From Thermodesulfovibrionales bacterium (lineage in GTDB: Bacteria > Nitrospirota > Thermodesulfovibrionia > Thermodesulfovibrionales > UBA1546), in the NCBI GenBank assembly GCA_919901705.1, contig CAKKPR010000063.1:1-8061 (forward strand): a DNA stretch of 8,061 bases. The letters run 5' to 3'. Shown here piece by piece: positions 1 through 5,319 of this stretch. Positions within the stretch are counted from its first letter, which is position 1. Every line of letters starts with the position of its first letter. Made by a program: the position numbers and the translations under genes. The notes under the pieces are model-generated. The model had not been told where the DNA came from and made no database searches. It saw only the letters and a list, made by a program, of their open reading frames with translations.

Positions 1-544
1 CGAAATTATTCATTCAAGGGGGCTGATAACAAAAGACGAGGTCAGGGCTGTTGCTATTCATAAATTAAGGCTTCCCCTGAAAGGGGTATTCTGGGATATA
101 GGCGCGGGCTCCGGCTCGATATCCGTAGAAGCAGCAAGGTTATATCCCGGACTAAAGGTTTTTGCCGTTGAAAAAGATGATGAACAAATCTGCAATATCA
201 AAGAAAATAAGATTCGGTTCGATGCAAACAATATCGAAATAATAAAAGGCAAGGCTCCTGAGGCCCTGACAAACCTTCCGTCTCCGCAAAGAGTATTTAT
301 CGGCGGCAGCGGGGGAAAACTCAAGGAGATAATAGATTTAATCGCTAAAACTCAAGCCTCAATTGTTGTCATAAATGCAGCCACGATAGAAACACTGAAT
401 GAGGCGGTTCAGAATCTGGAAAAGAGCGGGTTTGCAGTCGAGGTATCAGAGGTTTTCGTATCGAGATCTAAGGCCATTACAGGCAAAAGACACATGAATG
501 CACTGAATCCGGTATTTATCATCATTGGAGAAAAACAGACATGA
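1..544 (+). CDS. cbiT: Cobalt-precorrin-6B/7 C15-methyltransferase, decarboxylating (CbiT, or CbiT half of a CbiE-CbiT fusion), 5' end missing
   Basis: CbiT methylates C15 and decarboxylates the C12 acetate side chain of the corrin ring, using S-adenosylmethionine in the cytoplasm. The frame is open from the window edge (first full codon at 2) to the TGA at 542-544, giving 180 visible residues. The sequence begins with a typical CbiT N-terminus (LITKDEVRAVAIHKLRL). The Rossmann SAM-binding motif DIGAGSGSISVEAA follows from position 95. An acidic strand end (FAVEKDD), the GGSGGKLKEI segment and a C-terminal MNALNPVFIII strand are also seen. Only a few residues would be missing if this is a free-standing CbiT. 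Because no start codon is visible, a CobL/CbiET-type fusion with an upstream CbiE domain is equally possible. The stop overlaps the cbiL start as ATGA. No repeat insert is visible in this gene. Confidence 0.9.
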   Translation, partial: EIIHSRGLITKDEVRAVAIHKLRLPLKGVFWDIGAGSGSISVEAARLYPGLKVFAVEKDDEQICNIKENKIRFDANNIEIIKGKAPEALTNLPSPQRVFIGGSGGKLKEIIDLIAKTQASIVVINAATIETLNEAVQNLEKSGFAVEVSEVFVSRSKAITGKRHMNALNPVFIIIGEKQT

Positions 545-1299
545 CAGGCAGGCTCTATGTTATAGGCGTTGGCCCCGGAGATCCGGAATTATTGACTCTC
601 AAGGGAGCGCGCATTATCAAAGAAGTGAAATGCATCTGCGTTCCAAAGGGCAAAGAAGAAGGAAGCAGCCTTGCATTGTCCATTATTAAAGGAGCTGTCA
701 ACATCAGCGGCAAAGAGATAATGGAAGCCTATTTCCCGATGAGAAAAACCAGAGCAAAGAGCAGAGAGCAAAGAGCAGAGAGCAAAAATGATAATCCGGG
801 TTCTATCTCATACGAGCTTGATTCAAGATGGCAGGAGACAATCGAGGCTGTGTACAGCAGATTGAACAAGGGCATTGATATGGCGTTTCTCACAATCGGC
901 GACCCTGCAATTTACAGCACGTTCTTCTATTTATACGATAAACTTCTTAAACTCAATCCTGAACTTAAGATTGAAATAATTCCCGGCGTTTCTTCCATAA
1001 ACGCCTCTGCCGCGAGGGCAAAAATATCGTTGGCCCTTGCAGATGAAAAGATTGCAATACTTCCGGCAAATTATATGGATAACCTGAAGGATACACTGGA
1101 GCAGTTTGACACTGTTGTCCTTATGAAAGTTTACAAGGTATTTGACGATCTTATCAGAGCACTGGATGAGATGCATCTTTTGAAAAATGCAGTTTATGTT
1201 TCAAGGGCAGGGATGGGCGATGAAAAGATAGTTAGAAATATTCAGGATGTAAAAAGAGAAGACCTTAACTATTTTTCAATGGTTATAATAAGAAAATGA
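541..1299 (+). CDS. cbiL: Cobalt-factor II / precorrin-2 C20-methyltransferase (CbiL)
   Basis: This SAM-dependent tetrapyrrole methylase adds the C20 methyl group to (cobalt-)factor II. It has 252 residues, slightly longer than usual for the family. The N-terminal glycine-rich motif GVGPGDPELLTLKG is at residues 9-22, the second motif LTIGDPAIYSTF at 117-128, and IIPGVSSINASAA at 147-158; these are the family signatures. The conserved FPM (65-67) is followed by residues 71-82 (RAKSREQRAESK), encoded by a 7-bp tandem array, before the helix beginning at W97; the insert thus lies in a variable loop. The ATG overlaps the upstream TGA by 4 nt and has a GGAG ribosome-binding site at 527-530. The 3' end overlaps cbiF as ATGA at 1296-1299. 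CbiL and not CobI is chosen because of the cbi-type neighbours; the sequence alone cannot settle the substrate's cobalt state. Confidence 0.93.
   Translation: MTGRLYVIGVGPGDPELLTLKGARIIKEVKCICVPKGKEEGSSLALSIIKGAVNISGKEIMEAYFPMRKTRAKSREQRAESKNDNPGSISYELDSRWQETIEAVYSRLNKGIDMAFLTIGDPAIYSTFFYLYDKLLKLNPELKIEIIPGVSSINASAARAKISLALADEKIAILPANYMDNLKDTLEQFDTVVLMKVYKVFDDLIRALDEMHLLKNAVYVSRAGMGDEKIVRNIQDVKREDLNYFSMVIIRK
751..786. repeat. Heptamer tandem array A (AGAGCAR) in cbiL
   Basis: There are just over five copies of a 7-bp unit, alternating AGAGCAA and AGAGCAG, so that a perfect 14-bp period is also visible (751-764, 765-778, 779-786). The 36 nt encode the 12 residues RAKSREQRAESK in a variable CbiL loop between the conserved FPM and the next helix. 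One unit more or fewer would shift the frame. Confidence 0.9.
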
Positions 1300-2051
1300 G
1301 CAAGGTCTATTTCATAGGCGCAGGGCCCGGCGACCCGGAATTGATAACCGTTAAAGGCAGAAAGCTGCTTGACAGCGCCGACGTTGTAATCTATGCAGGA
1401 AGTCTTGTTAATCCGGAGCTGTTAAAAGACATCAAGGCAGAGGTGGTTGATTCATCAAAGCTCACCCTCGATGAGATATCAGGGCTTATTAAAAACTCCA
1501 TTAGCAAAAATAAGATGGTTGTCAGGCTGCATACAGGCGATACATCTTTTTACAGCGCCATATCAGAGCAGATAGAAAGGCTCCGTGATTTAAACATAGG
1601 ATATGAAGTCATCCCCGGTGTTTCATCCGCAATGGCAGGCGCCGCGATACTGGGACAGGAACTTACCATACCGGAGATAAGCCAGACAGTTATATTCACG
1701 CGGATAGAGGGAAGGACACCTGTACCCGAGGCAGAAAGACTAAGCGAACTATCAAAACACAAGGCAACAATGGTGGTTTTTTTAAGCGCAGGCATGGTCG
1801 AAAAAGTCAGGGATGAACTTCTGCAAGGCTATCCTGAAGACACGCCTGTTGTAATCATCGAAAAGGCTTCATGGCCTGAACAAAGGATTGTAAGGGGGAC
1901 ATTGAAAAATATTGCAGAGGTTGTAAAAAATGCCGGCATCAAAAAAACCGCTTTGATCTATGTAGGCGAGGCTTTAAGGGCGTCAGAAAAATCATTAGGG
2001 AAAGAATCCAGGCTTTATCATAAGGATTTCAAACATGGATACAGGGAATAA
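1296..2051 (+). CDS. cbiF: Cobalt-precorrin-4 C11-methyltransferase (CbiF)
   Basis: CbiF methylates C11 of cobalt-precorrin-4 with SAM as donor. At 251 residues it has the normal family length. It shows the family motifs in order: GAGPGDPELITVKG (8-21), VVIYAGSLV (30-38), LHTGDTSFY (78-86), VIPGVSSAMAGAA (105-117), the CbiF/CobM-typical TRIEGRTPVPE (135-145), and a C-terminus close to the family consensus, SRLYHKDFKHGYR (238-250). The start overlaps the cbiL stop by 4 nt and has only a weak purine-rich AAGAAA upstream, so translation probably depends on coupling. The end overlaps the start of the next gene by 17 nt. In contrast to cbiL and cbiGH it contains no low-complexity insert. Confidence 0.95.
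   Translation: MSKVYFIGAGPGDPELITVKGRKLLDSADVVIYAGSLVNPELLKDIKAEVVDSSKLTLDEISGLIKNSISKNKMVVRLHTGDTSFYSAISEQIERLRDLNIGYEVIPGVSSAMAGAAILGQELTIPEISQTVIFTRIEGRTPVPEAERLSELSKHKATMVVFLSAGMVEKVRDELLQGYPEDTPVVIIEKASWPEQRIVRGTLKNIAEVVKNAGIKKTALIYVGEALRASEKSLGKESRLYHKDFKHGYRE
2022..2026 (+). promoter_or_regulatory. Ribosome-binding site of cbiGH inside the cbiF coding sequence
   Basis: AAGGA lies 8 nt before the ATG at 2035. It supports that start, which is needed because the next in-frame ATG (2266) is well inside the CbiG core and the codons between are repeat-derived. Confidence 0.6.
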
Positions 2052-4005
2052 AATAAAGCGGAGAGCAAAGAGCAAAGGTACCCCCCCCATCCCCCCCTTA
2101 AATAAGGGGGGGCAAGGGGGGGGTACTGCAATATTTTATATAACGGATAACGGATTTGCGCTTGCTGAAAGACTTAAGGGGCTTTATCCTGCTGCACAGG
2201 TTTTTAAGTTTAAACCTGATACTATCTCTAAATTTTGGGGCAAGCACAAAAGTTTCATCTTCATCATGGCATCAGGCATTGTTGTTCGGACTATCGCGCC
2301 GCTGATAAAAAATAAAAAAACAGACCCTGCTGTTGTCGTGCTTGATGAAAAGGGAGAGTTTGCCGTAAGCCTTTTGAGCGGCCATGTCGGCGGGGCCAAT
2401 AATATTGCAAAACAGATTGCTGATTTTTTGGGAGGAGAAGCGGTAATTACAACCGCATCGGATGTAAATAATATGCCGTCTATTGACTTATGGGCTAAAG
2501 AAAATAATCTTGTCATAGAGGATTGGAACTTACTTCCACAGACAGCAACACAGTTTATAAATAACAGCTCGTTAAAAATTTATTCGGAGATTGATATGAA
2601 TCTGCCAAGTGATTTTTTAAAAGTGAGCGACCCAAAACTTGCTGATGTGCTTATTACAAACAAACAGAAAATAGACTCAAATGTCATTCCCGTGAAAACG
2701 GGAATCCAGGAGAAAAGAACAAAAGAACTGGATTCCTGCCTCCGCAGGAATGACAAAAACCAAGCTATCCGCAAACTTTACCTCCGGCCCAAAAACCTGA
2801 TACTTGGCATTGGATGTAACAGCGGGACAGCAGCAGATGAAATAGAAGATGCCGTTAAAGGGGTGTTAAGTAAAAATAATTTATCATTTTTATCTGTACA
2901 ATCTATTGCAACCATTGATAAAAAGGGCGCCGAGCCAGGGCTGCTCTCATTTGCCGGCAAATATAATCTTAAGATAAATACGTTCACGCCTGATGAACTT
3001 AATTCAGTGAGCAATGTAGAAAAATCAGAAGCTGCATTTAAGGCAACAGGAGCAAATGCAGTAGCAGAGCCTGCAGCCATGCTTGCATCAGGAGCAGACA
3101 AATTGCTTGTGAGGAAGCAGAAGATTGGGAATGCAACTATTGCAATTGCAGAGAAAAAGGCAGGGCGCAGAGCGCAGAGCGCAGAGCGCAGAGCTGGCAA
3201 ACTTTATATCGTCGGAACCGGGCCGGGAACCATCGAACACATAACGCCTTATGCTCAGAGTGTCATAAAAGAATCGGATGTCATTGTGGGATACGGGACA
3301 TATCTCGATTTGATAAAGGAACTGACCAGGGACAAAGAGGTCATATCCACAGGCATGACAAAGGAAATAGAAAGATGCAGAAAGGCAGTTGAATTGGCAA
3401 TATCAGGCAGAACGGTTTCAGTAATAAGCGGCGGCGATCCCGGGATATATGCAATGGCGGGACTGGTGTTTGAGGTTTTGAGGGGTCAAGGGGTCAAGGG
3501 GTCAAGGGGTCAAGGAGTTAATAAGTCAGCCTCTCCCTCGAACCCTCAAACCCTCGAACCCTTGAATCCAGTTGTTGAAGTCATTCCCGGCATAGCTGCT
3601 TTGAATGCTTGCGCAGCGAGGCTTGGCGCGCCATTGATGCATGATTTTGCGGCAATAAGCTTGTCGGACAGGCTGACTCCCTGGAAATTGATAGAGGAAA
3701 GACTTGAATCTGCTGCAAAGACAGATTTTGTTATCGTTCTTTACAATCCTAAAAGCATGGGAAGGCCGGAGCATATTAATAAGGCACGTAAAATTATTTT
3801 AAAACACAGAGCGCCTGAAACACCTGTGGGCGTAGTAAGGGCTGCGATGAGAGAAAATGAAAGCATTGTTGTCACAAACCTGCGGGACATGCTTAATTAT
3901 GATATTGACATGCAGACGACAGTGATAATTGGTAATTCCCGTACTTTTGTCTGGGATAATTGGATGATTACACCGCGCGGATATGAAAAGAAATTCAAAA
4001 TCTAA
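2035..4005 (+). CDS. cbiGH: Fused cobalt-precorrin-5A hydrolase (CbiG) and cobalt-precorrin-3 C17-methyltransferase (CbiH)
   Basis: This 656-residue protein combines two consecutive steps of anaerobic corrin ring contraction. CbiH methylates C17 and contracts the ring to a delta-lactone; CbiG opens the lactone and releases acetaldehyde. The CbiG part (about 31-380) shows MASGIVVRTIAP (78-89), LLSGHVGGAN (113-122) and a C-terminal domain beginning around LGIGCNSGTAADEI (Cys261). The CbiH part (about 389-656) shows GTGPG (394-398), SGGDPGIYAMAG (465-476), EVIPGIAALNACAARLGAPL and LSDRLTPW. Four repeat-derived stretches interrupt it: residues about 10-31 before the first CbiG strand, 217-240 before the CbiG C-terminal domain, about 378-388 at the fusion linker, and 483-512 in a CbiH loop. 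The ATG overlaps cbiF by 17 nt and has an AAGGA site 8 nt upstream. No other plausible start precedes the conserved core, so the repeat-coded N-terminus should be translated. Both domains keep their conserved motifs and look functional. Confidence 0.93.
   Translation: MDTGNKIKRRAKSKGTPPIPPLNKGGQGGGTAIFYITDNGFALAERLKGLYPAAQVFKFKPDTISKFWGKHKSFIFIMASGIVVRTIAPLIKNKKTDPAVVVLDEKGEFAVSLLSGHVGGANNIAKQIADFLGGEAVITTASDVNNMPSIDLWAKENNLVIEDWNLLPQTATQFINNSSLKIYSEIDMNLPSDFLKVSDPKLADVLITNKQKIDSNVIPVKTGIQEKRTKELDSCLRRNDKNQAIRKLYLRPKNLILGIGCNSGTAADEIEDAVKGVLSKNNLSFLSVQSIATIDKKGAEPGLLSFAGKYNLKINTFTPDELNSVSNVEKSEAAFKATGANAVAEPAAMLASGADKLLVRKQKIGNATIAIAEKKAGRRAQSAERRAGKLYIVGTGPGTIEHITPYAQSVIKESDVIVGYGTYLDLIKELTRDKEVISTGMTKEIERCRKAVELAISGRTVSVISGGDPGIYAMAGLVFEVLRGQGVKGSRGQGVNKSASPSNPQTLEPLNPVVEVIPGIAALNACAARLGAPLMHDFAAISLSDRLTPWKLIEERLESAAKTDFVIVLYNPKSMGRPEHINKARKIILKHRAPETPVGVVRAAMRENESIVVTNLRDMLNYDIDMQTTVIIGNSRTFVWDNWMITPRGYEKKFKI
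2062..2076. repeat. Short heptamer array B (AGAGCAA) at the 5' end of cbiG
   Basis: Two copies of AGAGCAA lie next to each other, matching array A in cbiL in 13 of 14 positions. They directly precede the C/G palindrome at 2078, so the first 30 codons of cbiGH are a composite of two repeat families. Confidence 0.7.
2078..2126. repeat. C/G-rich palindromic element P1 in the 5' coding region of cbiG
   Basis: This is a near-perfect inverted repeat. The left arm is GTA, C8, AT, C7, TTA; the right arm is TAA, G7, CAA, G8, TAC; the centre is AA. In the reading frame it encodes GTPPIPPLNKGGQGGGT, just before the first conserved CbiG strand. A related element sits at 5144-5191. The arms can form a very stable hairpin beginning 43 nt after the cbiG start codon, and contain four homopolymer runs of 7-8. 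Confidence 0.92.
2683..2754. repeat. Palindromic element P2, dRS3-like, inserted in frame in cbiG
   Basis: The 72-nt (24-codon) element is bounded by GTCATTCC (2683-2690) and its complement GGAATGAC (2747-2754). Each half is itself a stem-loop: ATTCCC-N8-GGGAAT at 2686-2705, which fits the neisserial dRS3 consensus exactly, and ATTCCTGC-CTCC-GCAGGAAT at 2732-2751. An inner pair, GGAATCCAG (2701-2709) and CTGGATTCC (2728-2736), links them. It encodes residues 217-240, between the CbiG central domain and the C-terminal domain starting near LYLRPKNLILGIGC. Confidence 0.93.
3165..3194. repeat. Heptamer tandem array C (GCGCAGA) forming the CbiG-CbiH linker
   Basis: Four perfect copies of GCGCAGA plus GC are present. 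Rotated, the unit is AGAGCGC, the same AGAGCNN family as arrays A, B and H. It encodes about ten residues (RRAQSAERRA), which follow the last CbiG residues (IAIAEKKAG) and precede the CbiH start GKLYIVGTGPG. Confidence 0.93.
3481..3570. repeat. Octamer composite repeat D in the CbiH domain
   Basis: Four perfect copies of GGGGTCAA (3482-3513) are followed by a short spacer. Then come degenerate complementary-sense octamers AACCCTCA, AACCCTCG and AACCCTTG (3541-3564), preceded by a partial unit. The two halves form an imperfect inverted repeat. The 90 nt encode residues 483-512 in the CbiH loop between the GGDPGIY helix and the EVIPGIAALNA strand. Confidence 0.9.
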
Positions 4006-5317
4006 AGTTCAAGATTCAAAATTGAAACCAGCAGCGTTTCTCTGGGATGAATCGTTTTTGTGGGGGCTCATGGCTTATAAGTCCTTAAGAGCAAATAGAC
4101 TGTCTTTTGATCTCATCCGCTCGGATGACATAAAAAAAGGACAGCTTAAAAATTACAAAATGCTTTTTGTGCCGGGGGGCTGGGCCTCAAACAAATTAAA
4201 AACGCTTGGGGAATGCGGCATCAATGAGATAAAAAAATTCGTGAATAATGGCGGCAATTATCTCGGATTTTGCGGCGGCGCAGGTCTCGCAACGCTTGAC
4301 GGCATCGGGCTTTTGAATATAAAAAGAAAACCTACAAAAGAGAGAGTGCCCAGCTTCAGCGGAAGGATTCATCTTAATATCAACGAACATCCCATATGGG
4401 ACACCTGCAAGATTCAAGATGCAGGATACAAGATTCAGGATTATCATGCATCAGAGAACTCCCTGCCCATCTTCCACGCCTGGTGGCCTTCACAATTCTC
4501 AATTGAGGACAAAAATATAAAAAAACTCGCAGCTTACGGAGATGCCCTGTCTGACTCCTTCAGTTCGGATCTGAATGTGGGCGATGTTGAAGCTAATGGT
4601 GGCTGGGCGGAATTGGAAAATATATACAATATCAATCTTGATCCGGGGCGCTTACTAAACGAACCTGCAGTAGTAGAAGGAACTTATGGGAAGGGCAAGG
4701 CCATCCTATCGCTTATTCATTTTGATACGCCTGATGATGCAAACGGAGCAGTGGTTTTAAGGAGCTTATGGGAATATCTGGCGGGGCTGAAACCGGAACA
4801 AGGAATGCAGAATAAAGGACACAGAATAAAGAATATTGAAAACAACGAGAATCAATCTCTATGCTCTATGCTCTATGCTCTATGCCAGGATTTAATCGCC
4901 CTCGGCATCAGAAACTTTCTCTGGTTCTGGAGGAACCCTATGCTTTTGCAGTGGAGAAGAGGGGTCAGGGGGCTTGAATACTGCACATTGTATGTGATGA
5001 TAAGAGAGCTGTCAGCGGTCAGCCATCAGCTGTCAGCCGGAGATAAAGAGAAATTGCACAAAATAAAAAAACTGTTGATGCCATTCACAGAAAAGGCAAA
5101 ACAGCTTCTGATTTTGGAAAGACATGCAATGCAGAATGGCCACATCACCCCCCTTAGCCCCCCCTTATTAAGGGGGGGATGGGGGGGTGATTATGACCCC
5201 GGGATACAGAAAATACGGACAGAGCTTTTTGGAAATTCAAAAAGTCACGGAGGATTATTTAAAGAGCTGATAAATGATGTGGATGATATGCTGTATTCAT
5301 TGATAAAACAGAGGTAG
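3983..5317 (+). CDS. BPL_N / class I glutamine-amidotransferase-like protein of unknown function
   Basis: The function is unknown. The N-terminal 270 residues resemble the BPL_N (biotin-protein-ligase N-terminal, GATase1-like) fold: an initial AFLWDESFLWG strand-loop, MLFVPGGWASN (60-70), a nucleophile-elbow-like GNYLGFCGGAGLA with Cys97, and YGKGKAILSLIHFDTPDD, where His246 fits the catalytic-histidine position. Residues 300-444 form an apparently helical C-terminal region I do not recognise. Four tandem repeats and one palindrome are in the frame: residues 4-14, 142-153, 274-301, 342-351 and 388-403. The first 14 residues are largely repeat-derived, and conserved sequence starts about residue 16. 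The start lies 23 nt inside cbiGH with no clear ribosome-binding site; an in-frame TTG at 4022 is a less likely alternative. The operon position suggests a link to corrinoid metabolism, for example amidation or precursor handling, but this is inference. No glutaminase-specific partner domain is visible. Confidence 0.75.
   Translation: MKRNSKSKVQDSKLKPAAFLWDESFLWGLMAYKSLRANRLSFDLIRSDDIKKGQLKNYKMLFVPGGWASNKLKTLGECGINEIKKFVNNGGNYLGFCGGAGLATLDGIGLLNIKRKPTKERVPSFSGRIHLNINEHPIWDTCKIQDAGYKIQDYHASENSLPIFHAWWPSQFSIEDKNIKKLAAYGDALSDSFSSDLNVGDVEANGGWAELENIYNINLDPGRLLNEPAVVEGTYGKGKAILSLIHFDTPDDANGAVVLRSLWEYLAGLKPEQGMQNKGHRIKNIENNENQSLCSMLYALCQDLIALGIRNFLWFWRNPMLLQWRRGVRGLEYCTLYVMIRELSAVSHQLSAGDKEKLHKIKKLLMPFTEKAKQLLILERHAMQNGHITPLSPPLLRGGWGGDYDPGIQKIRTELFGNSKSHGGLFKELINDVDDMLYSLIKQR
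3991..4025. repeat. Heptamer tandem array E spanning the cbiGH stop and the BPL_N gene start region
   Basis: Five degenerate 7-bp units are seen: AAATTCA, AAATCTA, AAGTTCA, AGATTCA and AAATTGA. They provide the last codons and the TAA of cbiGH (4003-4005), and in the other frame residues 4-14 of the next protein. Confidence 0.8.
4408..4442. repeat. Heptamer tandem array F (CARGATN) in the BPL_N gene
   Basis: Five 7-bp units are CAAGATT, CAAGATG, CAGGATA, CAAGATT and CAGGATT. In frame they encode a peptide with a seven-residue period, KIQDAGYKIQD, inside the amidotransferase-like domain between NEHPIWD and the conserved-looking FHAWWPSQF. Confidence 0.88.
4803..4844. repeat. Degenerate heptamer array G (GAATAAA) in the BPL_N gene
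   Basis: Six 7-bp units with consensus GAATAAA are GAATGCA, GAATAAA, GGACACA, GAATAAA, GAATATT and GAAAACA. They encode lysine- and asparagine-rich linker residues 274-288, right after the end of the amidotransferase-like domain (EYLAGLKPEQ). Confidence 0.7.
4857..4884. repeat. Heptamer tandem array H (CTCTATG) in the BPL_N gene
   Basis: Four perfect copies of CTCTATG are present. On the minus strand the rotated unit is AGAGCAT, the same AGAGCNN family as arrays A-C but in opposite orientation. It encodes LCSMLYALC. Together with array G it makes an 82-nt composite linking the two parts of the protein. Confidence 0.93.
5007..5034. repeat. Heptamer tandem array I (AGCNNTC) in the BPL_N gene
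   Basis: Four 7-bp units are AGCTGTC, AGCGGTC, AGCCATC and AGCTGTC, followed by a partial AGCCGGA. They encode ELSAVSHQLSAG, in the helical C-terminal region. Confidence 0.85.
5144..5191. repeat. C/G-rich palindromic element P3 in the 3' part of the BPL_N gene
   Basis: This is an inverted repeat of the same family as P1. The left arm is ATCA, C6, TTAG, C7, TTA; the right arm is TAA, G7, AT, G7, TGAT. It encodes ITPLSPPLLRGGWGGD in frame. It lies about 125 nt before the stop codon and has no U-tract, so it is not a terminator of the usual kind. Confidence 0.92.
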
Positions 5318-5319
5318 CT

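Noticed and set aside
1..541. Cobalamin riboswitch or operon promoter
   Set aside because: The visible 5' region is coding sequence of cbiT; any leader would lie upstream of the window.
2078..2126. P1 (and P3) as rho-independent terminators
   Set aside because: Both lie inside coding sequence and lack a U-tract after the right arm.
2580..2774. Minus-strand open frame with peptide resembling FLRRQES...WIPVFTGM
   Set aside because: It is the reverse reading of palindromic element P2 within cbiG. Such frames are often annotated as small proteins but have no other support here.
3481..3570. CRISPR-like array
   Set aside because: Units of 7-8 bp directly abut with no spacers, and no cas genes are present.
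4408..4442. Seven-residue peptide period as a coiled-coil heptad
   Set aside because: The seven-residue period follows automatically from a 7-bp unit read in triplets. The peptides are polar and lack regular hydrophobic a/d positions.
751..5191. Repeats as assembly errors or signs of pseudogenes
   Set aside because: All inserts keep the reading frame, and the conserved catalytic and SAM-binding motifs on both sides are intact.
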